The position numbers and the translations under genes were made by a program. From contig NZ_NHOU01000001.1 of NCBI RefSeq assembly GCF_002179555.1, forward strand, positions 62,001-126,000: a DNA stretch of 64,000 nt. The letters run 5' to 3'. Source of the DNA: Salinicola salarius. GTDB taxonomy: Bacteria > Pseudomonadota > Gammaproteobacteria > Pseudomonadales > Halomonadaceae. The notes beneath the pieces were generated by a model. It was given only the letters and a program-made list of their open reading frames with translations, made no database searches and was not told where the DNA came from. This document shows, piece after piece, positions 47,289-57,735 of the stretch. The stretch's first letter is position 1, and every line of letters begins with the position of its first letter.

Positions 47289-47963
47289 ATGGCAATACGC
47301 GACTGGCCGGAAGGGGAGCGGCCACGGGAGAAACTTCTAACGCTAGGGTCCGCAGCACTTTCCGATGCCGAGCTGCTGGCAATCTTCCTGCGGGTCGGGG
47401 TCAAGGGGCGCTCGGCGGTGGATCTGGCGCGTGACCTGTTGAGCAGCTTCGGCGGGCTGCGTCAGCTGCTGGAAGCGGATCGCCAGCGATTCTGTGCCGA
47501 GCATGGCCTGGGCGAGGCTACGTTCGTGCAGCTTCAGGCGACGCTGGAGCTGTCGCGTCGTCATCTCGGCAGCCTGCTCGAGCGCGATGCGGCGTTGACT
47601 TCCCCGACACTGGTGCGTCGATTCCTGAGCGCACAGCTGCGCCATCTCGATCATGAAGCGTTCGCGGCCCTGTTTCTGGACACGCAGCATCGCGTGATCC
47701 GCTTCGAGATTCTGTCCGAAGGCACGCTGGATAGCGCCTCCGTCTACCCGCGTGAAGTCGCGCGGCGCGCGCTGGCGCACAATGCCGGTGCCGTCATCTT
47801 TGCGCACAATCACCCTTCCGGCGTGGCCGAGCCGAGCGATGCCGATCGTCGGATCACCGAACGCCTGCGCGAGGCGCTGGGGCTGTTCGATATTCGGGTG
47901 CTGGATCATTTCGTGATCGGCGACGGGGAGGTAATCTCGTTCGCCGAGCGCGGCTGGTTATGA
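47289..47963 (+). CDS. radC: RadC family JAB domain protein
   Basis: A 224-residue protein of the RadC family. RadC is historically tied to DNA repair, but function is uncertain. It has the N-terminal HhH-like part ([37 protein letters not shown]) and the JAB1/MPN domain with [11 protein letters not shown] and the downstream Asp (DADRRI), consistent with a metal site. GGGAAGGGG precedes the ATG. It lies divergently from coaBC, as in E. coli. Confidence 0.92.
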   Translation: MAIRDWPEGERPREKLLTLGSAALSDAELLAIFLRVGVKGRSAVDLARDLLSSFGGLRQLLEADRQRFCAEHGLGEATFVQLQATLELSRRHLGSLLERDAALTSPTLVRRFLSAQLRHLDHEAFAALFLDTQHRVIRFEILSEGTLDSASVYPREVARRALAHNAGAVIFAHNHPSGVAEPSDADRRITERLREALGLFDIRVLDHFVIGDGEVISFAERGWL

Positions 47964-48161
47964 GCAGGCGACGCGGCGCCAGATTGGCGGAATGGGCAGT
48001 GAATGGGCAGTAGTAAATGGACAGTGTTTCGAGATTCGGATGGGAATGCGTGTCGGATTCGGGTAACATACCGCGCCATGTTCTGGGGTGACGCCCTTCG
48101 ATGGCCTGTCGGAAACGATTGGCCAACGCTTCGCTGGCACGGCGGCAGTTGTCGTCGATTG

Positions 48162-48313
48162 TTGCGAAGAACGGAGGTGTCTGGTATAAAGTACGCCCTT
48201 TGAATCGGGGCACCTTTGAGTCGGCGCATTGATCCAGTGAATCAAAGCGTTGGACCATGGCAGTCGAGCGAATGAATACCCGCCATTTCCATGATGGGAT
48301 CGAAATGGACGGG
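48162..48313 (+). promoter_or_regulatory. rpmB promoter and structured leader
   Basis: In the 415-base gap 47964-48378, TTGCGA (48162-48167), a 17-base spacer and TATAAA (48185-48190) form a good sigma70 promoter. The ~180-base leader contains a hairpin pairing CCCGCCATTTC (48279-48289) with GAAATGGACGGG (48302-48313) with one bulge. This could serve ribosomal protein regulation. No other gene is seen in the gap. Confidence 0.7.
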
Positions 48314-48378
48314 CTCTTCCCTAACTGCGTGTCCGAGATAAACCGAACAACCCAACCCGCCAGTGGTCGGAGGCTTCC

Positions 48379-48615
48379 ATGTCCCAAGTTTGTCAGGTTA
48401 CCGGTAAGCGTCCGGTGACTGGTAATAACGTCTCGCACTCACAGCGCAAGACACGTCGTCGTTTCGTCCCGAACCTGCATACGCATCGTTTCTGGGTCGA
48501 GTCCGAGAAGCGTTTCGTCAAGCTGCGCCTGTCCTCCAAGGGTATGCGCATCATTGACAAGAAGGGCATCGAAGCGGTGCTCAGCGACATTCGCAAGCGC
48601 GGCGTTAGCCTTTAA
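48379..48615 (+). CDS. rpmB: 50S ribosomal protein L28
   Basis: L28 is a 78-residue large-subunit protein. The start [21 protein letters not shown] and [20 protein letters not shown] fit the family, ending with RKRGVSL. Only one Cys is present, so it is the zinc-free type. ATG 48379 follows GGAGGCTTCC. rpmG begins 11 bases after the stop, the conserved rpmBG operon. Confidence 0.97.
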   Translation: MSQVCQVTGKRPVTGNNVSHSQRKTRRRFVPNLHTHRFWVESEKRFVKLRLSSKGMRIIDKKGIEAVLSDIRKRGVSL

Positions 48616-48626
48616 GGAGTCGAGAG

Positions 48627-48782
48627 ATGCGTGACAAGATCAAGTTGGTGTCCAGCGCCGGTACCGGCCACTTCTACACCACGGCAAAGAACAAGCGTAA
48701 CACTCCGGACAAGCTCGAATTCAAGAAGTACGATCCGGTCGTTCGCAAGCACGTCATGTACAAAGAAGCCAAGATCAAGTGA
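48627..48782 (+). CDS. rpmG: 50S ribosomal protein L33
   Basis: L33 is a 51-residue ribosomal protein. The product starts [19 protein letters not shown] and ends [10 protein letters not shown], with [20 protein letters not shown] between. It lacks the Cys pairs of zinc-binding L33, so it is the zinc-free form. AAGGAG precedes the ATG by 9 bases. It is the second gene of rpmBG and is followed by a strong terminator. Confidence 0.97.
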   Translation: MRDKIKLVSSAGTGHFYTTAKNKRNTPDKLEFKKYDPVVRKHVMYKEAKIK

Positions 48783-48830
48783 TCTAGCTTTCTGATAGTG
48801 CTGAAATGCCAGCGCTGGAATGACAGTACG

Positions 48831-48857
48831 GAAAACCCGGTCCTCGACCGGGTTTTC
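48831..48857 (+). terminator. Terminator after rpmG
   Basis: GAAAACCCGGTC (48831-48842) pairs perfectly with GACCGGGTTTTC (48846-48857) around CTC. The TTTTC at the end of the stem supports intrinsic termination. Confidence 0.85.
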
Positions 48858-48892
48858 TCGTTTGTGATGGAAGAATCGCGAGAGTCCGACGC

Positions 48893-49708
48893 ATGCCCGA
48901 GCTTCCCGAAGTCGAAACGACCCGCCGCGGTATCGCGCCTCACGTCGAAGGCCGAGAGATCGTCGAGGTCATCGTGCGTCAGCGCCGCATGCGCGTGCCG
49001 GTGCCCGACGACCTGGAGTCCACGTTGATCGGTGCAAGGTTCGGTGAGCTCTCCCGTCGCGCCAAGTATCTGCTGCTGCCATTGGGCGAGCGTACCTTGC
49101 TGTGGCATCTGGGGATGTCCGGCAGTCTGCGCATCGCGCGTATCGGCGATCCGCCCAAGAAGCACGATCATGTCGATCTCGTCTTCGAGAGCGGCCAGAT
49201 CCTGCGCTATCACGATCCGCGCCGCTTCGGGTTCGTCGATTGGCTGAAAGGGGATGCCGCGACGGACACCCGGCTTTCCCGCCTGGGCCCGGAGCCGCTG
49301 TCGCCGGATTTCGATGGTCAGCGACTCTACCGGCTGTCTCGCGGCCGCCGTGCGGCGATGAAGACCTTCATCATGGACAATGCCGTGGTCGTGGGGGTGG
49401 GCAATATCTACGCCACGGAGGCGCTGTTCATGGCCGGCATCGATCCGCGTCGCGCGGCGGGTCGTGTCTCGCTCGAGCGTTTCGAGCGTCTCGCCGAAGC
49501 GATCAAGACGGTGCTGGCGGCGGCGATTACCCAGGGCGGCACCACACTGCGGGACTTCGTCAGCGGCACTGGCGAGCCGGGGTACTTTGCCCAGCGGCTC
49601 AACGTCTATGGTCGAGCCGGCGAGCCCTGTCGTCACTGCGGCATAGCGTTGCGCCATATCGTGCTCGGCCAGCGCGCCACGGTTTACTGCACCTTTTGCC
49701 AGACCTGA
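48893..49708 (+). CDS. mutM: Formamidopyrimidine-DNA glycosylase
   Basis: MutM (Fpg) removes 8-oxoguanine and formamidopyrimidines and nicks the abasic site. The 271-residue enzyme begins with the catalytic [12 protein letters not shown] (nucleophile Pro after Met removal, plus Glu3). It has the conserved [13 protein letters not shown] and the C-terminal zinc finger [10 protein letters not shown]...CTFCQT with Arg in GQRATVYC. rpmBG-mutM is a conserved order. The start follows the rpmG terminator closely. Confidence 0.95.
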   Translation: MPELPEVETTRRGIAPHVEGREIVEVIVRQRRMRVPVPDDLESTLIGARFGELSRRAKYLLLPLGERTLLWHLGMSGSLRIARIGDPPKKHDHVDLVFESGQILRYHDPRRFGFVDWLKGDAATDTRLSRLGPEPLSPDFDGQRLYRLSRGRRAAMKTFIMDNAVVVGVGNIYATEALFMAGIDPRRAAGRVSLERFERLAEAIKTVLAAAITQGGTTLRDFVSGTGEPGYFAQRLNVYGRAGEPCRHCGIALRHIVLGQRATVYCTFCQT

Positions 49709-49887
49709 ACGGTCGTTGCCCGATCGGACGCGAGATCCGGCCGGGGCGAGGCACGATTTTGTCCCGACGGGTCAATGGATGGCTGCATGCGGGTTAGAAT
49801 GCGCCGAGATTGCTGTTCGGCGACGCTCGTTCGAAACGTTTCTTCAATACGCTTTTCCTGATTTCCCTTGCCGATGGAGCCTTGCAC

Positions 49888-51090
49888 ATGGAGTCAACCG
49901 TGACCCAGACCCTGCGCCTCAAGAAGAACGCTGATCGACGTCTGAAGGCGGGCCATCTGTGGCTCTACTCCAACGAGATCGATATCCAGGCGACGCCGCT
50001 CAAGGGGCTCGAGCCAGGCGCGCAGGTGACCATCGAGGCCGCCAATGGCAAGGCGCTGGGTGTCGCCTACGTCAATCCGCATTCGCTGATCTGTGCCCGC
50101 GTCGTCTCCCGCGATGCCGATGTCCGGCTGGACCGTTCGCTGCTGGTGCACCGCTTCAATCAGGCGCTGGCGCTGCGCGATCGCCTGTTCGCCAAGCCGT
50201 TCTACCGGCTGATCCATGGCGAGGGCGATCTGCTGCCGGGGCTGATCGTCGATCGGTTCGATGACGTGCTCGTGGTTCAGCTCAATACGCTCGGCATGGA
50301 AACGGTACGCGACGAGGTGATCGCGGCGCTGGACAAGGTGCTGTCGCCCCGCGCCATCGTGTTCAAGAACGATTCCAGCGGGCGGCGTCTGGAGCAGCTC
50401 GAATCCGAAGTCGCGGTGGTCCACGGCGAACTGCCCGACGAGGTGCTGCTGGAAGAGAACGGCGTGCGCTTCGTCGCCCCGGTGCTGGATGGCCAGAAGA
50501 CCGGCTGGTTCTACGATCACCGCGCCAATCGCGCCTGGCTCAACGGCCTGGTCGCCGGCAAGCGAGTGCTGGATCTGTTCAGCTATATCGGCGGTTGGGG
50601 CGTGCAGGCCGCGGCGCATGGCGCCAGCGAGGTACTGTGCGTGGACGCTTCCGAGGTCGCGCTGGACCGGGTTGCCGAGAACGCCGCGCTCAACGGACTG
50701 CACGAACAGGTGGCGGTCGGCCACGGCGATGTGTTCGAAGCCATGACCGCGCTGCGTGCCGAGGGCGAGAAGTTCGATGTCGTGGTGCTCGATCCGCCGG
50801 CATTCATCAAGAAGCGCAAGGATCTGGCCAATGGCGAACGCGCCTACGCGCGCCTCAATCGCGAGGCTATGCGCCTGCTGGGGCGTGACGGACTGTTGAT
50901 GTCGGCGTCCTGCTCCATGCATCTGTACGAGGAGCGCCTGGTGGAGTGCGTGCGTGGCGCGGTGCGTCATCAGGATCGTCACGGCCAGATCATCTACCGT
51001 GGCGGTCAGGCGGGCGATCACCCGATCCACCCGTCCATTCCCGAGACGGCTTACCTGAAAGCGCTAGGCGTGCGGGTCTTCCGCAATTGA
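49888..51090 (+). CDS. rlmI: 23S rRNA m5C methyltransferase RlmI family
   Basis: A 400-residue class I methyltransferase of the RlmI type, which forms m5C1962 in 23S rRNA. It has an N-terminal PUA domain (LRLKKNADRRLKAGHLWLYS), an RNA-binding region with HGEGDLLPGLIVDRFDDVLV, and a Rossmann domain with VLDLFSYIGGWGVQAAAHGA, VVLDPPAFIKKRKD and the catalytic SCSMHL. ATG 49888 (GGAG 9 bases upstream) starts the PUA domain; an open frame reaches 49810. Confidence 0.92.
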   Translation: MESTVTQTLRLKKNADRRLKAGHLWLYSNEIDIQATPLKGLEPGAQVTIEAANGKALGVAYVNPHSLICARVVSRDADVRLDRSLLVHRFNQALALRDRLFAKPFYRLIHGEGDLLPGLIVDRFDDVLVVQLNTLGMETVRDEVIAALDKVLSPRAIVFKNDSSGRRLEQLESEVAVVHGELPDEVLLEENGVRFVAPVLDGQKTGWFYDHRANRAWLNGLVAGKRVLDLFSYIGGWGVQAAAHGASEVLCVDASEVALDRVAENAALNGLHEQVAVGHGDVFEAMTALRAEGEKFDVVVLDPPAFIKKRKDLANGERAYARLNREAMRLLGRDGLLMSASCSMHLYEERLVECVRGAVRHQDRHGQIIYRGGQAGDHPIHPSIPETAYLKALGVRVFRN

Positions 51091-51117
51091 GGATCGCAAT
51101 GGAGCGATACCGCTGAC

Positions 51118-51453
51118 ATGTCTGCCGACTGGATCCGTATATTCCGTCATCCCAATGTCTTGTTGGTCAGTCATGTTCGTAACGTGATCGAGAGCGCCGG
51201 TATCTCTGCCACGTTGCGCAACATGACCCTGGCTGGCGGGGCGGGAGAGTTGCCGCCCGATCAGTGCGAGGCGGAGGTCTGGGTGGCCGCCGAGGCCGAA
51301 GCGCAGGCGAGCCGACTGGTCAGGGAAGCACTCGACGGACCGGCCGTGGTCGCGCCGCCGTGGCATTGCCCTGGCTGCGGTGAGCGGCTGGAAGGGGTTT
51401 TCGATCGCTGCTGGCAGTGTGGTCGGGCTCGCCCGGCCGAAGGCCAGGCATGA
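51118..51453 (+). CDS. DUF2007-like protein with C-terminal zinc ribbon
   Basis: A 111-residue protein. The N-terminal ~70 residues (WIRIFRHPNVLLVSHVRNVI, ESAGISATLRNMTLAGGAGE, EAEVWVAAEAEAQASRLV) match DUF2007, a putative signal-transduction domain. The C-terminus carries two Cys pairs, CPGC and CWQC, forming a rubredoxin-type zinc ribbon. It lies between rlmI and the thioesterase gene in the same direction. Function is unknown. Confidence 0.8.
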   Translation: MSADWIRIFRHPNVLLVSHVRNVIESAGISATLRNMTLAGGAGELPPDQCEAEVWVAAEAEAQASRLVREALDGPAVVAPPWHCPGCGERLEGVFDRCWQCGRARPAEGQA

Positions 51454-51548
51454 CGTTCAGAGGATGAGACGTTCAGGGTCACTCCCGGTCGGCCGTGGCC
51501 GTCTCGCCAGGCATTGTCGAAATTACCGCTGACAATTCGGAGGTCCAT

Positions 51549-51983
51549 ATGACATGGGATCTGCCCGGCCCGTTCGTGATCGACATCCAGGTCGAGGCAT
51601 CGAGCATCGATCATTACGGTCACGTCAACAACGCCGAATATCTGCGCTGGATCGAGCGCGCCAGCTGGACCCACTCCCGCCAGCTCGGGCTGAGTCTCGA
51701 CGACTATCGAGCGCTCGATCGCGGCATGGTCGTCCATCGTCACGAACTGGATTATCTGGCGCCTGCCTTCGAAGGCGACCCGCTCCAGCTCGCCACCTGG
51801 CTCGTCGCTTGCGACGGCCGCTTGACGCTGACGCGACGGTTTCAGCTATGTCATGTCGCCAGCGCACGGACGCTGCTTCGCGCACAGACGCGTTTCGCCT
51901 GCATTCAACTCTCCAGCGGGCGGCCCAAGCGGATGCCGCCGCGATTCGTCGAGGTCTATGGCGGGGCTGTGGCGCCGGAGTAG
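51549..51983 (+). CDS. Acyl-CoA thioesterase, hot-dog (4HBT) fold
   Basis: A 144-residue hot-dog-fold protein. The N-terminus reads FVIDIQVEASSIDHYGHVNN with the catalytic Asp/His region (SIDHYGHVNNAEYLRWIERA) of the 4HBT/YbgC group. It then has YLAPAFEGDPLQLATWLV and a final TRFACIQLSSGRPKRMP. Substrate acyl-CoA is not predicted. ATG 51549 has GGAGG close upstream; the frame is open to 51495 without SD. It lies between a zinc-ribbon gene and ald. Confidence 0.86.
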   Translation: MTWDLPGPFVIDIQVEASSIDHYGHVNNAEYLRWIERASWTHSRQLGLSLDDYRALDRGMVVHRHELDYLAPAFEGDPLQLATWLVACDGRLTLTRRFQLCHVASARTLLRAQTRFACIQLSSGRPKRMPPRFVEVYGGAVAPE

Positions 51984-52144
51984 AAAATATTCCTGCCTAT
52001 CGGTGTGAATCCAGATTTTCTTTCAAAACGAGTTCGTCATTCAGGTCTTGTTCGTCTTTTTTCTGCCCCTATCCCGCCTTTATTGCTGTTGTGCTGTAAT
52101 TCGCTCGATCCCTTCAATGACAACCAGCGATCGAGGAGATGACC

Positions 52145-53263
52145 ATGCACATCGGCGTTCCCAAGGAAATCAAGAACCATGAATATCGCGTCGCCCTGAC
52201 TCCGGGCGGCGTACGCGAACTGGTGGCACGAGGGCACCGTGTCTCGGTTCAGAAGGAGGCGGGCATCGGGGCCGGTTATCCGGACTCGGCCTATCAGGAA
52301 GCGGGCGCCGAAATGTTGGGTGACGTCGAGGCGCTGTGGGCTTCCACCGATCTGATCCTCAAGGTCAAGGAGCCCCAGGCGGAAGAGGTCGCTCGGCTGC
52401 GCCCGGAGCAGACGCTGTTCACCTATCTTCATCTGGCTGCCGAGGAGCGGCTGACTCGCGGTCTGATCGACAGCGGTGCGACCTGCATTGCCTACGAGAC
52501 CATCACCGACGGCCTGGGTGGCTTGCCGTTGCTGGCCCCGATGAGTCGCGTGGCCGGCCGTATGGCCGTACAGGCGGGTGCGCACAGCCTGGAGAAAGCG
52601 CAGGGCGGTGCCGGTATTCTGCTGCCGGGCGTACCGGGCGTGGCGCCGGCCAAGGTGACCGTGATCGGCGGCGGCGTGGTCGGCGAAAACGCTGCACGGA
52701 TGGCGCTGGGGCTGGGTGCCGAGGTGACGATTCTCGACAAGTCCCTGCCGCGGCTGGAAGTGCTCGATCATCGCTATCAGGGACAGATCCGCACGGTCTA
52801 TTCGACCACCGAGACGCTGGAAACGGCCGTGCGCGAGTCGGACATGATCATCGGCGCAGTGCTGGTGCCCGGTGCCGCCGCGCCCAAGCTGATCACCCGC
52901 GCGATGCTCGCCGACATGAAGCCGGGAAGCGTACTGGTGGACGTGGCGATCGACCAGGGCGGCTGCTTCGAGACCAGCAAGCCGACCACCCATGCCGAGC
53001 CCAGCTACGTGGTCGATGGTATCGTCCACTACTGTGTCGCCAACATGCCCGGTGCGGTCGCACGAACGTCGACCCAGGCGCTGACCAATGCGACGCTGCC
53101 GTTCGTGATCGCACTGGCCGACAAGGGCTGGAAGCAGGCGCTCGCCGACGACGCCCATTTCCGGGGTGGACTCAATGTCCATGCCGGCCAGGTGACCTAC
53201 GCCGCCGTGGGCGAGGCTTTCGGACTCGAGGTGGTGTCGCCGGAGCAGATCCTGAAAGGCTGA
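52145..53263 (+). CDS. ald: Alanine dehydrogenase
   Basis: Ald reversibly deaminates L-alanine to pyruvate with NAD. The 372-residue protein begins [20 protein letters not shown] and has the active-site Lys region (LILKVKEPQ), [11 protein letters not shown] and the NAD site [30 protein letters not shown] and [19 protein letters not shown] complete the signature. ATG 52145 has GAGGAG 6 bases upstream; ATG 52139 is too close to the SD. Confidence 0.95.
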   Translation: MHIGVPKEIKNHEYRVALTPGGVRELVARGHRVSVQKEAGIGAGYPDSAYQEAGAEMLGDVEALWASTDLILKVKEPQAEEVARLRPEQTLFTYLHLAAEERLTRGLIDSGATCIAYETITDGLGGLPLLAPMSRVAGRMAVQAGAHSLEKAQGGAGILLPGVPGVAPAKVTVIGGGVVGENAARMALGLGAEVTILDKSLPRLEVLDHRYQGQIRTVYSTTETLETAVRESDMIIGAVLVPGAAAPKLITRAMLADMKPGSVLVDVAIDQGGCFETSKPTTHAEPSYVVDGIVHYCVANMPGAVARTSTQALTNATLPFVIALADKGWKQALADDAHFRGGLNVHAGQVTYAAVGEAFGLEVVSPEQILKG

Positions 53264-53359
53264 GAACGGGCTCACCGTCGGATCGGGGTGTTCGCTATGG
53301 GGAGGGTGGCAAGGTAAACTGCCCGCACTGCCACTTTCCCCTAGCGATTCGAAGAGTTC

Positions 53360-54373
53360 ATGAGCAAGCGACGCGTTCTTACCGGTATCACCACCACGGG
53401 TACGCCGCATCTGGGCAACTATGTCGGCGCGATCAAGCCGGCCATCGCCGAGAGCCAGAATCCCGACGTCCAGTCCTACTACTTTCTTGCCGACCTGCAT
53501 GCGCTGATCAAGGCGCAGGATCCGCAGCGGGTGCAGCAGTCGCGTCTAGAGATCGCCGCCACGTGGCTCGCGCTGGGGCTGGATACCGACAACGCGATCT
53601 TCTATCGCCAGTCCGATATCCACGAGATCCCCGAGCTGACCTGGCTGCTCTCCTGCGTCTGCGCCAAGGGCTTGATGAACCGGGCACACGCCTACAAGGC
53701 AGCGGTGGCCGACAACGAGGCCGATGGCCAGAGCGATGCCGATCGCGGTATCACAATGGGACTGTTTGGCTATCCGGTGCTGATGGCCGCCGATATCCTG
53801 ATGTTCAACGCCCACAAGGTGCCGGTGGGACGCGACCAGATCCAGCATATCGAGATGGCCCGCGACATGGCGGGGCGCTTCAATCATATCTACAAGGGCG
53901 ATTACTTCACCCTGCCCGAGGCGATCGTCGACGAGAAGGTCGAAGTGCTGCGTGGTCTCGACGGCCGCAAGATGTCGAAGAGTTACGACAACACCATCCC
54001 GCTGTTCGCCAGCGAGAAGAAGCTGCTCAAGCTGGTGCGCAAGATCAAGACCAACTCGCTGGAGCCGGGCGAACCCAAGGATCCGGATACCTGCACGCTG
54101 TTCCAGATCTACTCTGCCTTCGCTACGGAAGAAGAGAGCCTGGACATGCGGCGGCGCTATGGGGAAGGCATCGGTTGGGGCGACGCCAAGAACGAGGTTT
54201 TCGAGTACTTGAATGCTCATCTGCGCGAACCGCGGGAGCGCTACGAGGCCTTGATGAACGATCCAGGCTATATCGAGCAAGTGCTGGTGAACGGCGCCGA
54301 GCGTGCCAGAGCCGAAGCCAATGCGTTAATGGAAAAGCTGCGGATCGCGGTAGGACTGGGACGTTTCCAGTAA
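53360..54373 (+). CDS. trpS: Tryptophan--tRNA ligase
   Basis: TrpS charges tRNA-Trp. The 337-residue class I synthetase has the HIGH-type motif in TGTPHLGNYVGAI, the Trp-binding YYFLADLHALI, GLFGYPVLMAADILMFNAHK and the KMSKS loop GRKMSKSYDNTI. Length and motifs are canonical. A strong terminator follows the stop. Confidence 0.96.
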   Translation: MSKRRVLTGITTTGTPHLGNYVGAIKPAIAESQNPDVQSYYFLADLHALIKAQDPQRVQQSRLEIAATWLALGLDTDNAIFYRQSDIHEIPELTWLLSCVCAKGLMNRAHAYKAAVADNEADGQSDADRGITMGLFGYPVLMAADILMFNAHKVPVGRDQIQHIEMARDMAGRFNHIYKGDYFTLPEAIVDEKVEVLRGLDGRKMSKSYDNTIPLFASEKKLLKLVRKIKTNSLEPGEPKDPDTCTLFQIYSAFATEEESLDMRRRYGEGIGWGDAKNEVFEYLNAHLREPRERYEALMNDPGYIEQVLVNGAERARAEANALMEKLRIAVGLGRFQ

Positions 54374-54393
54374 GCAGACGTCCATTGGTCAAG

Positions 54394-54425
54394 GCCGGCC
54401 CATTCTTCAGTGGCCGGCTTTTTTT
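54394..54425 (+). terminator. Terminator after trpS
   Basis: GCCGGCC (54394-54400) pairs with GGCCGGC (54412-54418) around an 11-base loop and is followed by seven T bases (54419-54425). Confidence 0.88.
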
Positions 54426-54496
54426 GACTATGGATTGCCTTCATTCATATAACCAGCATGTCTAGATAAAGCTTTTTTTGTCGTTTTCGTATTCCC

Positions 54497-54534
54497 GACT
54501 AAAAGACTAAAGTATTGCCCATTCGATTTTAGTC
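54497..54534 (+). promoter_or_regulatory. Repeated GACTAAA boxes before the TsuA-like gene
   Basis: GACTAAAA (54497-54504) and GACTAAAG (54505-54512) lie in tandem, and the complement TTTTAGTC occurs at 54527-54534. They make an inverted pair 22 bases apart, just upstream of AAGGGG and the start codon at 54553. The gap from trpS is AT-rich. The binding protein is unknown. Confidence 0.45.
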
Positions 54535-54552
54535 TAAAAAGGGGCTTCGCTT

Positions 54553-55767
54553 ATGACGACTCTAATGCGTACGTCGCCTCCGGGGATTGGACGGCTATCG
54601 CCCAAGGCGTGGATCGCGGCGGTATTGCTCGTGGCGGGTTCACTGGTCGTTGGCCTGGCATACGGTGGTAATCAGGGCTGGCTGATGCTGGTTGGCGGCG
54701 CGTTGGGTATCGTGCTCTACCATGCATCCTTCGGCTTCACTTCCGCCTGGCGGGTCTTCATTACCGAGCGTCGTGGCCGTGGGTTGAGAGCACAGATGGT
54801 GATGCTGGCGCTGGCCGTGGTGCTGTTCTTTCCAGCGCTGGGAGCCGGTACGTTGTTTGGCCATCCAGTCGAAGGGTTCATCTCGCCGATCGGTATTTCG
54901 GTGATCGTCGGCGCCTTTCTGTTTGGTGTGGGTATGCAACTGGGCGGTGGCTGTGCCTCGGGAACGCTGTTCACCGTGGGTGGCGGCAACGCTCGGATGA
55001 TCATCACGCTGCTATTCTTCATCGTCGGTTCTGTCATCGGCACGGCGCATTTTGCCTGGTGGCAGAGTCTGCCGGCCTTCCAGCCGACCTCGATGATCGA
55101 TCTCTTCGGTACGGGGGGCGGTATCACTGCAAGCCTGGTGCTGTTTGCCGCCATTGCCGCGCTGACCATCACCATGGAGAAGCGGCGTCACGGCCAACTG
55201 GAGCAGGCGCCGTCGGTATCCGCGGGGCCCGGACGCTGGCTGACCGGGCCGTGGCCGATCCTGGCCGGGGCAATCGGCCTGGCGTTGCTCAACTTCCTGA
55301 CGCTGTCGCTGGCCGGGCGCCCGTGGGGAATCACGTCGGCGTTCGCCCTGTGGGGCGCCAAGGTGTTTCAGGCTGTCGGCGGCGACGTCACTGGCTGGGG
55401 ATACTGGCAGAATCCGGGGCGTGCGGCGTCTCTCGATAGCAGTATCTTCAGCGACGTGACTACCGTCATGAATGTCGGCGTCATTCTGGGCGCCGGGTTG
55501 GCGGCGACACTGGCGGGCCGCTTTGCTCCCAATTTCCGCATTCCGCTGCGTTCCGTGGCGGCGGCGGTGATCGGCGGTCTATTCCTCGGTTACGGTGCTC
55601 GCCTGGCCTTCGGCTGCAATATCGGCGCCTACTTCAGCGGCATTGCGTCCGGCAGCCTGCATGGCTGGTTGTGGCTGGTGGCAGCTTTCGCCGGCAACAT
55701 GTTCGGCGTCAAGCTGCGCCCGCTGTTCTTTCCCGGCCCGGCCAGGCCCGTCGCGGCCAGTTGCTGA
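54553..55767 (+). CDS. YeeE/YedE family (TsuA-like) thiosulfate/sulfur transporter
   Basis: A 404-residue membrane protein with about nine to ten hydrophobic segments. It has the two conserved Cys regions of the YeeE/YedE family: GVGMQLGGGCASGTLFTVGG and LAFGCNIGAYFSGIASGSL. In TsuA such Cys residues relay thiosulfate across the membrane. It ends PVAASC. There is no TusA or rhodanese gene next to it. The ATG follows AAAAAGGGGCTTCGCTT. Confidence 0.85.
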   Translation: MTTLMRTSPPGIGRLSPKAWIAAVLLVAGSLVVGLAYGGNQGWLMLVGGALGIVLYHASFGFTSAWRVFITERRGRGLRAQMVMLALAVVLFFPALGAGTLFGHPVEGFISPIGISVIVGAFLFGVGMQLGGGCASGTLFTVGGGNARMIITLLFFIVGSVIGTAHFAWWQSLPAFQPTSMIDLFGTGGGITASLVLFAAIAALTITMEKRRHGQLEQAPSVSAGPGRWLTGPWPILAGAIGLALLNFLTLSLAGRPWGITSAFALWGAKVFQAVGGDVTGWGYWQNPGRAASLDSSIFSDVTTVMNVGVILGAGLAATLAGRFAPNFRIPLRSVAAAVIGGLFLGYGARLAFGCNIGAYFSGIASGSLHGWLWLVAAFAGNMFGVKLRPLFFPGPARPVAASC

Positions 55768-55788
55768 CGGTCCACGGATGCCGTGACG

Positions 55789-55815
55789 AAAGCCCCGCCA
55801 GCGCGGGGCTTTTTC
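55789..55815 (+). terminator. Terminator after the TsuA-like gene
   Basis: AAAGCCCCGC (55789-55798) pairs with GCGGGGCTTT (55803-55812) around CAGC and is followed by T bases. Confidence 0.85.
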
Positions 55816-56046
55816 ATTGGCGGGTAGTCTTTTGGTCAGGGGTTCCCTGGCGGACATGCCATCGGCGGCGGCAGATGGCATACTGGTCGACCCTTGACCA
55901 GCCGCGAGCTGGCTCGGCGTTCATACGGTTGCGTGGCAGCCGTATGGGCGATAACGACAATGCGCCATCGGGCCTGCACCAACGACCGGTGAGCTCGCCC
56001 GTCCGACAGGCGCGTTTCATTCGTTGGTTACCGCGAGAGTCGATTC

Positions 56047-57729
56047 ATGTCCGATCACGCCAAGCGCCCGCTTTACATCCCTTACGCTGGACCTTCGCTG
56101 CTGGAAACGCCGCTGCTCAACAAGGGCAGTGCCTTCACCAACGAAGAACGTATCGAGTTCAATCTGGTGGGGCTGTTGCCGCAGAACGTCGAGAGCATCG
56201 AAGAGCAGCTCGAGCGCGCCTACCATCAGTACACGCTATGTCAGAACAACCTCGACAAGCACATCTATCTGCGGGCGATTCAGGACGACAACGAGACGCT
56301 GTTCTTCCGCCTGCTGGAAGAACATCTCGAAGAGATGCTGCCGATCATCTACACCCCGACGGTGGGGGAGGCGTGCGAGGAGTTTTCCAACATCTATCGC
56401 AACCACCGTGGCCTGTTCATCTCCTATCCCGATCGTCATCGCATGGACGACATCCTGCGTAGCGCGACCAAGGACAAGGTGCGGGTGATCGTCGTGACCG
56501 ATGGCGAGCGCATCCTCGGCCTGGGCGACCAGGGCATCGGCGGCATGGGCATTCCGATCGGCAAGCTGTCGCTCTACACCGCCTGTGGCGGTATCAGCCC
56601 GGCCTATACGCTGCCGATTACGCTGGATGTGGGGACCAACAATCAGAAGCTGCTCGATGACCCGATGTACATGGGCTGGCGCCACAAGCGTGTATCGCCG
56701 GACGAATATGCGGAGTTCATCACGCTGTTCATGGAGGCGCTCAAGCGCCGCTGGCCGAACGTGCTGCTGCAGTTCGAGGACTTCGCGCTGACCAATGCCA
56801 TGCCGTTGCTGGAGCGTTATCGCGACGAGCTGTGCTGCTTCAACGATGATATCCAGGGCACCGCCTCGGTCTGCGTGGCGACGCTGCTGGCGTCGTGCAA
56901 GGCCAGGAACGCCAAGCTCAGCGAGCAGACGATCACCTTTGCCGGCGCGGGCTCCGCCGGCTGCGGGATCGCCGAGCAGATCGTGGTCGCGATGACCCGC
57001 GAAGGGCTCTCGGAAGCCGAAGCGCGCAAGCGGATCTTCATGGTCGACAAGGACGGCCTGCTGACCACCGACATGGCAGGGCTGCACAGTTTCCAGCAGC
57101 GTCTGGCACATGATCCTGCCGAGCTGGGCTTCGATGGCGTTGCGCGTCAGTTGATCGACGTGATTCGCAACGTCAAGCCGACGATCCTGATCGGCGTCTC
57201 CGGCCAGCGCGGGCTGTTCACCGAAGAGGTGATCAAGACCCTCAACACCAACTGCGAGAATCCTCTGGTCATGCCGCTCTCCAACCCCACCTCCAAGGTC
57301 GAGGCGGTCCCGCAGGACGTGCTGGAATGGACCGACGGCCAGGCGATGGTAGCGACGGGCAGTCCGTTCCCGCCGGTGGAGATCAACGGTCGCACGATCC
57401 CCATCGCCCAGTGCAACAACTCCTATATCTTCCCGGGCATCGGCCTCGGCGTGATTGCTGCCAATGCGACACGCGTCACCGACAATATGCTGATGGCGGC
57501 ATCCAATGCGCTCGCCGATAGCGCGCCGATCGTCAAGACCGGCGAAGGCGCACTGCTGCCGGCGCTGGGCGATATCCGCGAGATCAGCCAGGCGATCGCC
57601 TTCGCCGTCGGCAAGCAGGCCCAGGCGGATGGCGTCGCGCTTTCTTCCAGCGACGAAGTCCTGTGGGACGCGATTCATGGCCACTTCTGGTACCCGCGCT
57701 ATCGCCAGTATCGTCGTCGCTCGATCTGA
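56047..57729 (+). CDS. maeA: NAD-dependent malic enzyme (oxaloacetate-decarboxylating)
   Basis: MaeA decarboxylates malate to pyruvate. The 560-residue enzyme starts [20 protein letters not shown] and has the malic-enzyme core: [65 protein letters not shown] (metal Asp) and [16 protein letters not shown] (NAD). [17 protein letters not shown] and [11 protein letters not shown] are present. Length and motifs match the E. coli SfcA type. The heptad array begins 6 bases after the stop, before its terminator. Confidence 0.95.
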   Translation: MSDHAKRPLYIPYAGPSLLETPLLNKGSAFTNEERIEFNLVGLLPQNVESIEEQLERAYHQYTLCQNNLDKHIYLRAIQDDNETLFFRLLEEHLEEMLPIIYTPTVGEACEEFSNIYRNHRGLFISYPDRHRMDDILRSATKDKVRVIVVTDGERILGLGDQGIGGMGIPIGKLSLYTACGGISPAYTLPITLDVGTNNQKLLDDPMYMGWRHKRVSPDEYAEFITLFMEALKRRWPNVLLQFEDFALTNAMPLLERYRDELCCFNDDIQGTASVCVATLLASCKARNAKLSEQTITFAGAGSAGCGIAEQIVVAMTREGLSEAEARKRIFMVDKDGLLTTDMAGLHSFQQRLAHDPAELGFDGVARQLIDVIRNVKPTILIGVSGQRGLFTEEVIKTLNTNCENPLVMPLSNPTSKVEAVPQDVLEWTDGQAMVATGSPFPPVEINGRTIPIAQCNNSYIFPGIGLGVIAANATRVTDNMLMAASNALADSAPIVKTGEGALLPALGDIREISQAIAFAVGKQAQADGVALSSSDEVLWDAIHGHFWYPRYRQYRRRSI

Positions 57730-57735
57730 TCGCGT

